Positions 26,881 through 35,783 are shown, counted from the first letter of the stretch. The stretch is DNA of 64,000 nucleotides from an uncultured Lachnospiraceae bacterium (GCA_944384125.1 CALWSF010000016.1:1-64000), one strand, 5' to 3'. Program-made: numbers and translations. The notes: generated by a model from the sequence alone, not told the origin.

Positions 26881-27051
26881 ATGAAAAATACATTACAAAT
26901 TATTTTGGGCATATTGTTATTTGTAGTATCTCTGATAGTTCCTTTACCAACCATGCTTGCAATTTCGGGGATTGTATGGCGAATGTTGATTGGCTTAGCG
27001 GGAATTTTCCTTGTTATTTTTAGTATATTTCAAAAAACGAGAAAAAGATAA
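26881..27051 (+). CDS. small membrane protein, 56 residues
   Basis: Short reading frame ATG26881 to TAA27051 with an excellent ribosome site, AACGGAGGTAAAGA. The product is almost wholly hydrophobic: two membrane segments (about 5-27 and 33-50) joined by SGIVWR, with a basic tail QKTRKR. This hairpin topology is common for small membrane regulators and toxin-like peptides. No family is recognised. Codon use (TTA, ATT rich) is more AT-biased than that of clpA. A long hairpin at 27167-27214 could end its transcript. Confidence 0.6.
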   Translation: MKNTLQIILGILLFVVSLIVPLPTMLAISGIVWRMLIGLAGIFLVIFSIFQKTRKR

Positions 27052-27360
27052 GTTTCAGTTTATAGATTTTGATATTGTCAGGATTAGTGAAACCGTTTCA
27101 AGTTGGATCTATTGACAAACTCATTTTTTTAATGTTTATTTCTGCATGTTTTCTTGAAATGCCATAAAACAGCTGGTAAATTTGGTTATTCAAACCGCTT
27201 TTACCAGCTGCTTTAGATTCGATGCCTTTGCTGATAAGAAGCATTCTTCTATCGCTTTCTGAAGGCCTCTTTTCTGGATTCAGGCTGAAAAATCCGGGTG
27301 GTTTTTACATTGTTTTTTTGAACGGCTGTAAAACGGTAGGCCCTTTTTCAGTTAATAAAT
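27052..27360. other. AT-rich intergenic region with a long hairpin
   Basis: No gene that I can support. A candidate frame at 27222-27419 lacks a ribosome site and overlaps the D-amino-acid-transaminase gene. The main structure is the hairpin at 27167-27214: AACAGCTGGTAAA pairs with TTTACCAGCTG, with inner TTGGTT/AACC pairing. Confidence 0.5.
27167..27214. terminator. possible terminator hairpin
   Basis: CAGCTGGTAAA (27170-27180) pairs with TTTACCAGCTG (27200-27210), and the loop region pairs further. T-runs on either side are short, so activity is uncertain. Confidence 0.35.
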
Positions 27361-28203
27361 TTATTTTGTATCTTCAGCATAAAACTCTGCATATGCATCC
27401 TGCAGTTTTTTTAATGTAACCGGATCTTTGCATCCGACAGGTGCACCGTCCAGCTCGTCAGCCCTGATACAGAGTCCGCCGGAGCTGCTTATGATTATCT
27501 CATCTGCATTTCGCAGCTCATCCATGGTAAACGGTTCTTCCTTTGTGGGGATACCGCATTTTGCTGCCAGTTCCAGCAGGTGTTTCAGAGTGATTCCGGG
27601 AAGAATCAGGTTGTCGCGGGGCGGTGTGCAGAGGACGCCGTCTTTAATGATCAGAACATTGCTGTGGGCACATTCCGTTACTCTTTCTTTTCTGTGGAAG
27701 ACGGTTTCCTGACAGCCGGCTTCAATGCATCTCTGATATGCGATTACACTGGGAATCAGGTTGAGTGTTTTGATGTTGCAGTGGAGAAAACGGGTGTCTT
27801 CCATAGAAATGAGACGGAAGGTCTGATCAAAAGGCACCAGTTCACAGGGAACAGTAAAAATCATCAGATTAGGCTTTACGTTTTCCGGCGGGAAATTGTG
27901 TGCACGCAGTGCAGTTCCCCGGGAACACTGCCAGTAGAGCATTCCGTGATCGCATTCATTGGCATCGATACATTTCTGAAGTTCGGCTCTCAGCTCTTCG
28001 CGGGACATGGAAAATGGAATTTCCAGGAGGCGGCAGCTGTTATAGAAACGATCCATATGGTCATCTGCGGCAAAAATATGATTATTCGCAAATGTGGTAG
28101 CATCATAGCAGCCGTCTCCAAAATATACGGCACGATCCAGCATGGGAACTTTCATCTCTTCAAGTGGTCCAATTTCTCCATTGTAATAGCCTACATATTT
28201 CAT
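27361..28203 (-). CDS. class IV aminotransferase, D-alanine transaminase-like
   Basis: 280 residues, the usual length for fold-type IV PLP transaminases. The catalytic lysine lies in NIKTLNLIPSVIA (about residue 143-145); VTECAHSNVLI is the motif that follows it, and the C-terminal ISSSGGLCI binds the cofactor phosphate. DIK-L-N-L type spacing and R-A-V-Y-F-G-D-G near the N-terminus fit D-amino-acid transaminase better than branched-chain enzymes. It interconverts D-amino acids with keto acids. AAAGGAGA precedes the ATG. The gene lies downstream of a YkvI-type transporter gene and so may act on its substrate. Confidence 0.85.
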   Translation of the reverse strand: MKYVGYYNGEIGPLEEMKVPMLDRAVYFGDGCYDATTFANNHIFAADDHMDRFYNSCRLLEIPFSMSREELRAELQKCIDANECDHGMLYWQCSRGTALRAHNFPPENVKPNLMIFTVPCELVPFDQTFRLISMEDTRFLHCNIKTLNLIPSVIAYQRCIEAGCQETVFHRKERVTECAHSNVLIIKDGVLCTPPRDNLILPGITLKHLLELAAKCGIPTKEEPFTMDELRNADEIIISSSGGLCIRADELDGAPVGCKDPVTLKKLQDAYAEFYAEDTK

Positions 28204-28338
28204 AATTTAGAGCATCTCCTTTATTAATAAAAAATATTTACAGTTGATGATTGATTATAATAAATAAATATTTACTATAATCATATGGGTACATTTATCA
28301 CGGAAAACAGATTTTATGACTTTCAAAATTGACGGAGT

Positions 28339-29493
28339 TTATTTCGTTTCTCTGTATTTTATGATTTTGTATCCTCCTATGAGAAGCGTGGGGAGCAGAT
28401 AGAACACGATGAAACCATAGGAAAGATATGTATATCCCTGTTCAATCAGTGTGACAACACCAACCCGTGACAGAAGAAGTGCCAGTGTCAGCGTGACAAT
28501 TGTGATAAGGCCGCGGTTTTTATCTGTCAGGCGCGCAGAGCCCTTCTGGGCAAGAGCCACATCAAAGCGGTCAATAATCATATGGATACAGCCGGTGGCA
28601 GTTTCCAGAAGTGTCCAGCCCATAACGAGGCTGAAGAGAGCCAGAAGTGCCGGGCCTCCGTTCACAGCTTTAATCATTTCCACCCAGGGGGTTTCCACAT
28701 CTGCTCCCACAATGGCTGTATTTCCATAAAAGCACATCATGGCATAGTAGGACAGGAACCAGGGGATAACCATCAAAAGACCGGCGATAATACCGGAAAT
28801 GAAAGTTTCCTTCCGTCTGGTCTGACGGGTAAGGGAAAACATTCCCATGGGGATGGAATTGATATTATATGCCACATAGAGAATTCCCGTATAAATACAG
28901 AGAGGAACGGTAACAGAACCGTCATAGGCACTTGTATCGTGGCTGGCAAAAACTGCGGAGATGTTGTCTCCTTTATTTACCAGGACAAGAATGGTAAATA
29001 AAATATATCCTGCATATAAAAGAATTGTTCCGATTGATTCAAATTTTTCAATAACCCGGGCTCCTTTAAAATTCAGAAGTCCGCACAGAAGAACGATCAC
29101 AACGGAACCGAATATATTGGGGAGTCCGACCTGCTCAAAAATGCTTCCAGTGGCAGCTGCCATGACTGCAATAAGTACAATGGCAATGAGAATGGTCAGA
29201 ATGTCCATGACCGGCCAGAAGGGCCCGATAACCTGTTTAATATAATTTTTGTAATCATAGACCTTGTATATTCTGCAGATTTCAAAAGTAAGAAATGCAA
29301 ATAAGGCGAATCCGATTCCGATGGTCAGTCCGGAAATCCAGCCCATTGCCCCATACTTTGCACCGTATGAATAAATTTCACGTCCTGTCGCATATCCGCC
29401 TCCTATCAGGACAGACTGAAGCAGTACGCCGGGGAGTATGTACTTTGCGTAGCCTCCCTCGTAAAAATTTCTGAAGCTTTTCATTAGTTTCAC
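28339..29493 (-). CDS. YkvI-type membrane transporter (APC superfamily)
   Basis: 384 residues, about ten membrane segments. The N-terminal YILPGVLLQSVLIGGGYATGREI (about 18-40), with a glycine-rich unwound helix, is typical of the YkvI/COG3949 group in the amino-acid-polyamine-organocation superfamily. It probably moves an amino acid. The start is GTG29493 after GGGAAAG; an ATG nine bases downstream is an alternative. It is divergent from a LysR gene whose palindrome sits between them, and upstream of the transaminase gene; the three may form an amino-acid-use unit. Confidence 0.83.
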   Translation of the reverse strand: MKLMKSFRNFYEGGYAKYILPGVLLQSVLIGGGYATGREIYSYGAKYGAMGWISGLTIGIGFALFAFLTFEICRIYKVYDYKNYIKQVIGPFWPVMDILTILIAIVLIAVMAAATGSIFEQVGLPNIFGSVVIVLLCGLLNFKGARVIEKFESIGTILLYAGYILFTILVLVNKGDNISAVFASHDTSAYDGSVTVPLCIYTGILYVAYNINSIPMGMFSLTRQTRRKETFISGIIAGLLMVIPWFLSYYAMMCFYGNTAIVGADVETPWVEMIKAVNGGPALLALFSLVMGWTLLETATGCIHMIIDRFDVALAQKGSARLTDKNRGLITIVTLTLALLLSRVGVVTLIEQGYTYLSYGFIVFYLLPTLLIGGYKIIKYRETK

Positions 29494-29571
29494 TCACTTT
29501 CCCTGTACGTAATAATTGTACTAATTATAGCGAAATAATTAAAAAGTTGCCAATTTAAAGAATACATATTA

Positions 29572-29590
29572 TAATAAGTAAAACTTATTA
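29572..29590. promoter_or_regulatory. perfect palindrome, likely LysR operator
   Basis: TAATAAGT-AAA-ACTTATTA is an 8+3+8 perfect inverted repeat, 28 bases before the LysR start codon and between two divergent genes. It fits the T-N11-A layout of LysR sites. Confidence 0.55.
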
Positions 29591-29618
29591 CTATGGGCCG
29601 AATAAAGGGGGAACGGGG

Positions 29619-30530
29619 ATGAATCTGAAACAGATGGAATATTTTGTGGCGGTGGCGGAATGTCTTAATTTTACCAGGGCGGCTAAAAAATGTTTCATTT
29701 CTCAGACAGCCATGACACTGCAGATTCAGTCTCTGGAGGCGAAGATAGGGGTACCGCTGTTTTTCAGAGACAAGCACCATGTGGAACTGACGGCTGCGGG
29801 GAAGGTATATCTGAATGAGGCGAAGGCAATCCTGGCGCGGACGGAGGAGGCGGCAAAACTGGCCCGGACGGCTGCGGAAGGATTTTCCGGAAATATCTCA
29901 ATCGGTTTTATAAGAGGATACGAACAGAGCCGGTTTTCTGAGACGCTGCGGGGATTCCATGAGACATACCCCAATATTTCAATTCAGCTTGTCAGAGATA
30001 ATATGAGTGCTCTGTACAGTCTGTTGGGAGACGGCGGCTGTGACGTTGCATTTAATCTTTCCCCTTATTTTCAGAGCTATCCGGAGCTTCAGCATCGCTT
30101 CCTGAGTCGTTTCCCTCTGATGGCAGTTCTGTATCCGGGGCATCCGCTGGCGGAAAAAAAGCGCCTCCAGTACTGCGAGCTTGCCAGGGAAGATTTTATC
30201 ATAATGCAGCCCAAGGGGCGCCCCAATGATGAAGCGGAAGAAGTTATGCTCTGTTATAACAGAGGAGGATTTGTTCCCAATATAGTATCGCGGGAGAAAG
30301 AGGTGCAGACGGTTCTTCTGGCTGTTTCGGCCGGACTGGGTGTGGCGATTCTCCCTGAATATGCAGTCCGGTATTTTCAGAGCGCCCAGAACCTTGTAGT
30401 GGTTCCCATGTATAAAGAGGATAAGACAGAAGAAGAACTGGATTTTGAGATAAGCTGGCACCGGCAGAATGAAAATCCTGCAATCGAGAAGCTGCTCCAG
30501 TGGATTGACGAACATAATATTTCAGAATAA
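29619..30530 (+). CDS. LysR-family transcriptional regulator
   Basis: 303 residues. The winged helix is clear: MEYFVAVAECLNFTRAAKKCF then ISQTAMTLQIQSLEAKIG and LFFRDKHHVELTAAG. The effector domain (about 90-295) is typical. GGGGAACGGGG precedes the ATG. Placed divergent from the YkvI-type transporter and transaminase genes, with a palindrome between, it probably controls both and itself. A terminator follows at 30531. Confidence 0.92.
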   Translation: MNLKQMEYFVAVAECLNFTRAAKKCFISQTAMTLQIQSLEAKIGVPLFFRDKHHVELTAAGKVYLNEAKAILARTEEAAKLARTAAEGFSGNISIGFIRGYEQSRFSETLRGFHETYPNISIQLVRDNMSALYSLLGDGGCDVAFNLSPYFQSYPELQHRFLSRFPLMAVLYPGHPLAEKKRLQYCELAREDFIIMQPKGRPNDEAEEVMLCYNRGGFVPNIVSREKEVQTVLLAVSAGLGVAILPEYAVRYFQSAQNLVVVPMYKEDKTEEELDFEISWHRQNENPAIEKLLQWIDEHNISE

Positions 30531-30572
30531 AACTGAAACGCGGACCGGATGACAGTCTGCGTTTCAATTTTA
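30531..30572 (+). terminator. terminator of the LysR gene
   Basis: GAAACGC-GGAC pairs with GTC-T-GCGTTTC (30535-30565) and is followed by AATTTTATC. Confidence 0.6.
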
Positions 30573-30617
30573 TCGGGAAGGCCGGTATATTTCAGCGTCC
30601 CCTGATTAATGGAATTT

Positions 30618-31295
30618 TCAGTCTAAAATTTTTCCGTCTGTAGAAATAGTTACTACCTGCCAGGGGATGAATTTTCCGCTGTTTTGAAGGGCATTCTGAA
30701 CAGCGCGCTCAATACCGCCGCAGCAGGGAACTTCCATCCGGATGACAGTTACGTTTCTGATGGAATTCTGGCGGATGATCTCAGTTAATTTTTCGGTGTA
30801 GTCAACAAAGTCCAGTTTGGGACATCCGATCAGCGTGACCTTTCCATTCATAAAATCCTCATGGAACCGGGCATAGGCATAGGCTGTGCAGTCAGCAGCT
30901 ATGAGAAGCTTTGCATTGTCAAAATAAGGCGCCGTTATGGGAGCCAGTTTGATCTGGACAGGCCATTGTGCAAGACAGCTTTCAGATGTGGATTGTCCAT
31001 GCCCGATTTCACAGGCTGCTGCGCTGCAGGATGACGCTGCAGGGGCTTTTGATGCCATGGCAGCAAGCCGTGCTTTGACGGCGGCTTCATCATAGGCGGC
31101 GGCTTCTCTCTCTACAAATGTAATGGCGCCGGTGGGACAGGCGGGGAGGCAGTCTCCGAGACCGTCACAGTAGTCATCCTTTAAAAGAACAGCTTTTCCG
31201 TTTACCATTCCGATAGCGCCTTCATGGCATGCCTGAGCGCAGGCACCGCAGCCGTTGCATTTTTTCTGATCAATCTGAATGATTTTTCTTATCAT
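30618..31295 (-). CDS. ferredoxin-type 4Fe-4S protein
   Basis: 225 residues. The N-terminus is a ferredoxin domain: first cluster C-N-G-C-G-A-C-A-Q-A-C (CxxCxxCxxxC), then CDGLGDCLPACP. The second motif has one cysteine fewer than the usual CxxCxxCxxxCP, so that cluster may be 3Fe-4S or altered. Residues about 75-225 are a separate domain with CCGG near the C-terminus (EVPCCGGIERAV) and LIAADCTAYAYARFHEDF. The pattern recurs in Clostridia beside hybrid-cluster and iron-sulfur genes. ATG31295 has GGAGGGTTATAAA upstream; an earlier in-frame ATG is too close to it. An electron-transfer role is inferred. Confidence 0.82.
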   Translation of the reverse strand: MIRKIIQIDQKKCNGCGACAQACHEGAIGMVNGKAVLLKDDYCDGLGDCLPACPTGAITFVEREAAAYDEAAVKARLAAMASKAPAASSCSAAACEIGHGQSTSESCLAQWPVQIKLAPITAPYFDNAKLLIAADCTAYAYARFHEDFMNGKVTLIGCPKLDFVDYTEKLTEIIRQNSIRNVTVIRMEVPCCGGIERAVQNALQNSGKFIPWQVVTISTDGKILD

Positions 31296-31451
31296 TTTAT
31301 AACCCTCCATCTGTTGTGTTTTGCAATTATATTGCCGGATATGCGCCGGCTTTTGTTTTTTGTTGGTGTGTAATGCAAGTATAAAGGATAAAAGAAAAAA
31401 AGTATGTTGTTTTTACAACATGTTCGTAAGAAATTTGTAAATTTGCGTTTA

Positions 31452-31480
31452 TTGACGCCGGTATACGGCCGGATTATAAT
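31452..31480 (+). promoter_or_regulatory. promoter of the PadR-DUF2812 operon
   Basis: TTGACG (31452-31457), 17 bp, TATAAT (31475-31480): near-consensus. Transcription would start at about 31487, inside the PadR palindrome. Confidence 0.75.
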
Positions 31481-31489
31481 AAAAATATG

Positions 31490-31508
31490 AATATCGAATA
31501 TCGATATT
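31490..31508 (+). promoter_or_regulatory. PadR operator-like palindrome
   Basis: AATATCGAATATCGATATT, with overlapping ATATCGA units and a perfect ATATCGATAT core, covers the predicted transcription start and ends before the ribosome site. Autorepression by the PadR protein is the likely use. Confidence 0.6.
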
Positions 31509-31520
31509 ATGGAGGAGAAA

Positions 31521-31850
31521 ATGGCGAGAGAGGCTTATCAGAGTCTAACAGAACAGATGTATTATATACTTCTTGCACTTCTTGAACCGCGCTGCGGTGT
31601 GGACATATCCAGACGGGTTTCGGAGATCTCGGGGCAGAGAATACAGATAGGCCCCGGAACTCTCTATACACTTCTGGCAAAGTTTGAGAAAGAGGGGATA
31701 ATCCGGGAAACAGGGACAGAGGGAAGAAAAAGATATTATCAGGTTACCGCACATGGGTATGATATGCTTCTGGAGGAGTACCGGAGACTGAAACGGCTTG
31801 TTACGGAGGGCAGTTTTCTGGAGAATTTGCAGGGAGGAGGGGAAATATGA
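31521..31850 (+). CDS. PadR-family transcriptional regulator
   Basis: 109 residues. Typical PadR winged helix: YYILLALLEPRCGVDISRRVSEISG, then IGPGTLYTLLAKFEKEGII (recognition helix and wing) and a dimerising C-terminal helix. ATG31521 fits GGAGGAG at 31510; an ATG at 31509 would leave no ribosome site. It probably represses the operon from the palindrome at 31490. The stop overlaps the next start by 4 bp. Confidence 0.92.
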   Translation: MAREAYQSLTEQMYYILLALLEPRCGVDISRRVSEISGQRIQIGPGTLYTLLAKFEKEGIIRETGTEGRKRYYQVTAHGYDMLLEEYRRLKRLVTEGSFLENLQGGGEI

Positions 31851-33223
31851 GGGAGAAAAGCTATTCACTATGGTTTTTCAGCGTGTATGAGACGGATGCT
31901 CTGGCTGAATACCTGGAGAAAAAGGATGCGGCCGGATGGCGTCTTGAGAAGGTGTCAGCCAGCAGTTTTTTTCAGTTCAGAAAGGCACAGCCGCGCCGGA
32001 GAAAATACTGTGTGACAATAGTGCCGGGCAGCTCAGAGCTTGAAGGCCGGGATCGCGACGAGGCGCTCCGGTACAGAGAATACTGTGAGGATGCCGGATG
32101 GGAGCTTGAATACAGGAATTACCTCTGGCAGATTTACAGCACTTCTGATGAAAATCTGATTGCTATTGAGACAGATCCTGCCATCAGACTGGAGACCATC
32201 CGCCATTATCTGTTTTTGCCGCTTCATCTGGCTGCTTACGGTGTTCTGGAGCTTCTTTTTTTGACAGCATTGCTTATTATGCTCCGCAGTCCTGTTGAAC
32301 TTCTGGCATCCTGGTCCCGGTTTTTGTGCGCATTGGTGCTGCTTGGAACGGTGCTCCTGTTTCCAGGTATTTTGCTTCATAATTTTCTGTGGTACAGAAA
32401 GAGAATGAGACAAATTAAAGTTGGCGGTACATTTTCCCGCACAGGATTTTGTTCTGTAAAGCGAAAGACATATATACAGATGACAGCTTTTGCGCTGGTT
32501 TTTGTGGTACTTTCAATGGGTACGGGAGAGGGATCGCTGCTTTATTTTCCCATCCAGTTTGCAGGAGCAGCGGCCCGCATCTGTCTCTGCAGCCTGATCC
32601 TGGCACTTGTCAGGGAGAAGAGCAGCGGGAGCGCCGGGGAAAAAGTCTTTCTGTACATTCTGGCAGCATGTATTATTGTCGGGGCGTTCAATTTTATATT
32701 TGGAAAAGTGTCTGACGGTTTTCTGGGAAACGGCAGAGAGGTAAGTGTGACAAAAGCGTATGCTGTGAGCGATTTTCCTGATGTTCTGGGGGCTGCGGGG
32801 TTTAAAACAGATGATCTGACAGTATGGCCGGATGAGAGAACGGTGCTGGCCGGTTATCAGAGGGCATACGGAAACTGTGTTGCGCCGTCAGGGGAGGAGA
32901 GTCATGTGCTGCTGAAATATTACCGGAGTCATGTCAGTGGTGCGATTAATTGGACGCTTTGCAGTAAATATCCTGCAAATCATGGAAATATGTGGGAAAT
33001 CACGGAGACGTTCCGACGTTCGGATTCAGATTCAACGGTGGTAAAATATGAGTATAATTCAGTTTCCCGCGAAGCCGGCTCCGGAGATGGACAGAATATG
33101 AGAACATTGTATCTGATGTATACTGAACATGAAATACTTTCGCTGGATTTTGGGTCAGAGGGAGATGACAGTATTATTTCAGTTCTGGAAAGCTGGAATA
33201 ATGACAGCAAGCGGCATGACTGA
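31847..33223 (+). CDS. DUF2812 membrane protein
   Basis: 458 residues. The DUF2812 domain is N-terminal (about 5-110): WFFSVYETDALAEYLEKKDAAGW is its signature, followed by Tyr/Trp-rich strands. Four or five hydrophobic segments lie at about 125-275. The remaining 180 residues are a soluble part probably outside the membrane. PadR-DUF2812 gene pairs are frequent in Clostridia and the two overlap here by 4 bp (ATGA), so this protein is the regulator's target; its function is unknown. Confidence 0.85.
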   Translation: MREKSYSLWFFSVYETDALAEYLEKKDAAGWRLEKVSASSFFQFRKAQPRRRKYCVTIVPGSSELEGRDRDEALRYREYCEDAGWELEYRNYLWQIYSTSDENLIAIETDPAIRLETIRHYLFLPLHLAAYGVLELLFLTALLIMLRSPVELLASWSRFLCALVLLGTVLLFPGILLHNFLWYRKRMRQIKVGGTFSRTGFCSVKRKTYIQMTAFALVFVVLSMGTGEGSLLYFPIQFAGAAARICLCSLILALVREKSSGSAGEKVFLYILAACIIVGAFNFIFGKVSDGFLGNGREVSVTKAYAVSDFPDVLGAAGFKTDDLTVWPDERTVLAGYQRAYGNCVAPSGEESHVLLKYYRSHVSGAINWTLCSKYPANHGNMWEITETFRRSDSDSTVVKYEYNSVSREAGSGDGQNMRTLYLMYTEHEILSLDFGSEGDDSIISVLESWNNDSKRHD

Positions 33224-33339
33224 CAGGCCAAACGGGGGCTGCGGATGCCTTTACTTTCCGAATCCTTTGTACTATAATAGGAACACTTGGCGCGGATTTC
33301 TGCGTATGAAAGTGATATTTTACCCCGGAGGAAATGAAA

Positions 33340-34512
33340 ATGAAATTTGCAAGGAGAATGGATCGGTTCGGAGAAGGTGTTTTTTCTGCGCTGGCCCAGA
33401 TGAAAGAAAAAAAGAGCGGAGATATTGTGGATTTAAGTATCGGAGCCCCCAATATTCCCCCGGCTCCTCATATCCTGAAAGCTCTCAGTGAGGCATGCCT
33501 TGTGCCGGAAAATTATGTTTATGCCATTTATGATCAGAAAGAGCTTCTGGAGGCAGTTTCGCTGTGGTATATGCGCCGCTATGGTGTTTCTCTTAATCCG
33601 GAGACAGAGATCTGTTCACTGCTGGGTTCACAGGAAGGACTTTCTCATATTGCTCTGTCTATTGTGGATGAGGGAGATACGGTGCTGGTTCCGGATCCCT
33701 GTTATCCTGTATTTGCAGATGGTCCGTCTCTGGCCGGGGCTGAGCTTTATTACATGCCGCAGAGAAGAGGGAATCATTATATTATTGATCTGAAAGAGAT
33801 TCCGGAGGAAGTGGCAAAACGGGCAAAGCTGATGATTGTCTCCTATCCCAATAATCCCACGGCGGTCATGGCACCGGATTCCTTTTATGAGGAACTGGTT
33901 GCATTTGCAAAGCGTTATGACATCATTGTTCTCCATGACAATGCATACAGTGAGCTGGTTTTTGACGGGAAAACGTGCGGAAGTTTCCTGCGGTTTCCGG
34001 GGGCACGGGAAGTTGGGGTGGAGTTTAATTCTCTCTCAAAAACATATGGACTTGCCGGAGCGAGGATAGGTTTCTGCGTAGGGAATTGTGAAGTGGTTTC
34101 AAAACTTAAAACGTTAAAATCAAATATGGACTATGGAATGTTTCTTCCTATTCAGAAGGCTGCCATCGCAGCTGTCACGGGAGATCAGTCCTGTGTGGCA
34201 CAGACGAGGGCAGCTTATGAAAAACGCCGGGATTTGCTGTGCAAAGGACTGGCATCCATAGGATGGGAAATACCGAAGCCGGAGGCAACGATGTTTGTGT
34301 GGGCACCGATTCCTGACGGTTTTGAGAGTTCGTTTGCCTTTGTAGAAGAACTGTTTGATAAAGCGGGAGTACTGGTAACTCCGGGAAGTGCTTTCGGTCC
34401 GTCCGGGGAAGGGTATGTGCGTATGGCGCTGGTGCAGGATGAAGAGGCTATTGCTGCAGCAGTAAAGCGTATTGATGAGAGCGGCGTACTGAAACGGAAG
34501 GCCAGGCAGTGA
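33340..34512 (+). CDS. class I/II PLP aminotransferase
   Basis: 390 residues. Fold-type I aminotransferase with the cofactor lysine in SLSKTYGLAGARIGF (about 229-231), NNPT in SYPNNPTAVM, and a C-terminal RMALVQDEE. Sequence is of the LL-diaminopimelate/aspartate aminotransferase type, with substrate unresolved. ATG33340 is chosen over ATG33334 because GGAGGA ends at 33332, seven bases before it. The gene is followed closely by a VanZ gene and truA; the promoter probably lies in the 110-bp gap after the DUF2812 gene. Confidence 0.86.
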   Translation: MKFARRMDRFGEGVFSALAQMKEKKSGDIVDLSIGAPNIPPAPHILKALSEACLVPENYVYAIYDQKELLEAVSLWYMRRYGVSLNPETEICSLLGSQEGLSHIALSIVDEGDTVLVPDPCYPVFADGPSLAGAELYYMPQRRGNHYIIDLKEIPEEVAKRAKLMIVSYPNNPTAVMAPDSFYEELVAFAKRYDIIVLHDNAYSELVFDGKTCGSFLRFPGAREVGVEFNSLSKTYGLAGARIGFCVGNCEVVSKLKTLKSNMDYGMFLPIQKAAIAAVTGDQSCVAQTRAAYEKRRDLLCKGLASIGWEIPKPEATMFVWAPIPDGFESSFAFVEELFDKAGVLVTPGSAFGPSGEGYVRMALVQDEEAIAAAVKRIDESGVLKRKARQ

Positions 34513-34540
34513 AAGACAAATACATGGGAGGAACGGTAAA

Positions 34541-35035
34541 ATGGGAGAAGGCAGAGCGGGTGTGAATCCGGCGAAAGCACATATTCCGAACTGGTTCTGG
34601 CATGCACTTCTTGCAGTGTATATCCTCTTTGTGTTTTCAAATTCTCTGACTCCTGCGGTAAAGTCCTCTGCTGAGAGCGGTTTTGTTCTGGAAAGGATAT
34701 GTTATCTTCTTGACTGGGCAGGACTTCCGTCCGGCTGGCTGACAGAACACATTGTACGGAAGTGTGCACATTTTGGGGAATATGCTGTTATGGGCGTTTT
34801 GCTCTGCCGGAGCATGAAATGTGTCCGGAAAAACGAGGTTATTTTGCGGCGTATTCATGGATATGCTTTCTTTTTTGTCCCTTTTTGTGATGAAACTCTC
34901 CAGCTGTTTACGGAAGGTCGTTCGGGTCAGATAAGTGATGTGTGGCTGGATATGAGCGGTGCTGTATGCGGAGCTCTGGTATTCTTTCTGGCATGCCGGA
35001 TATGGAGGCACCAAAAGGAGGAGGTCAATGTCTGA
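34541..35035 (+). CDS. VanZ-family membrane protein
   Basis: 164 residues. Three or four membrane segments. VanZ motifs are seen: VRKCAHFGEYAVMG (about 68-81) and DETLQLFTEGRSGQISDVWLD (about 112-132). VanZ proteins give low-level teicoplanin resistance in some species, but most Clostridia carry several with unknown roles. GGGAGGAACGG precedes the ATG. Its end overlaps truA by 8 bp. Confidence 0.86.
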   Translation: MGEGRAGVNPAKAHIPNWFWHALLAVYILFVFSNSLTPAVKSSAESGFVLERICYLLDWAGLPSGWLTEHIVRKCAHFGEYAVMGVLLCRSMKCVRKNEVILRRIHGYAFFFVPFCDETLQLFTEGRSGQISDVWLDMSGAVCGALVFFLACRIWRHQKEEVNV

Positions 35036-35783
35036 AAGAAATATAAAAATTATTCTTGAGTACGATGGGGGCCGTTATGATGGGTGGCAGAGACAGGGAA
35101 ATACAGATAGGACAATCCAGGGGAAACTGGAGAATATTCTGGAAAAGATGACAGGATATCCTGTGGAGATACATGGTTCTGGCCGGACAGATGCCGGTGT
35201 ACATGCAAAGGGACAGACCGCAAATTTCCGGCTGCCGGCCGGAGCCGGGAGCTGGACAGAAGAGGAAATTATGGATTATATGAACCGATATCTTCCGGAC
35301 GATATCGCCGTTCTTTCAGCAGCGGAGGTACCGCTCAAATTTCACAGCCGCCTGAATGCTTCATCAAAGATTTATCGCTATCGTATTGAGACAGCAAAGA
35401 AAGCGAGTGTTTTTGAACGCCGGTATCTGTATGTTCTCGGGAAAAAACTCGATGTGGCAAAAATGGAGCAGGCAGCATCTTTTCTGACGGGTACCCATGA
35501 TTTTAAGGCATTTTCTTCAGTGAAAAGAACGAAAAAGTCAACAATAAGAACGATTGAATCCATTTCTATTGAGAAACGGGGGACAATTGTGGAAATTGTT
35601 TTTACCGGAAACGGATTTCTCTATAATATGGTAAGGATTATATCGGGAACGCTGATTGAAGCAGGAACCGGAGACCGTGAACCGGATTCTGTCTGTGAAG
35701 TGCTGCGTTCCGGAAAAAGGGAGCTGGCAGGTTTTACAGCTCCGCCGGAAGGGCTTATTTTGGAGAAGGTTTTATATAACTGA
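35028..35783 (+). CDS. truA: tRNA pseudouridine(38-40) synthase TruA
   Basis: 251 residues. Makes pseudouridine at positions 38-40 of tRNA anticodon arms. The catalytic Asp is in GSGRTDAGVHA (about 47-57), with YDGGRYDGWQRQ at the start, KIYRYR, and GNGFLYNMVRII near the end. ATG35028 follows AAAAGGAGGAGGTCA, and the open frame upstream of it overlaps VanZ and is not used. Normal length. Confidence 0.95.
   Translation: MSERNIKIILEYDGGRYDGWQRQGNTDRTIQGKLENILEKMTGYPVEIHGSGRTDAGVHAKGQTANFRLPAGAGSWTEEEIMDYMNRYLPDDIAVLSAAEVPLKFHSRLNASSKIYRYRIETAKKASVFERRYLYVLGKKLDVAKMEQAASFLTGTHDFKAFSSVKRTKKSTIRTIESISIEKRGTIVEIVFTGNGFLYNMVRIISGTLIEAGTGDREPDSVCEVLRSGKRELAGFTAPPEGLILEKVLYN

Noticed and set aside
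27222..27419. 65-codon plus-strand frame before the transaminase gene
   Set aside because: No ribosome site, and it overlaps the convergent gene end; composition looks non-coding.
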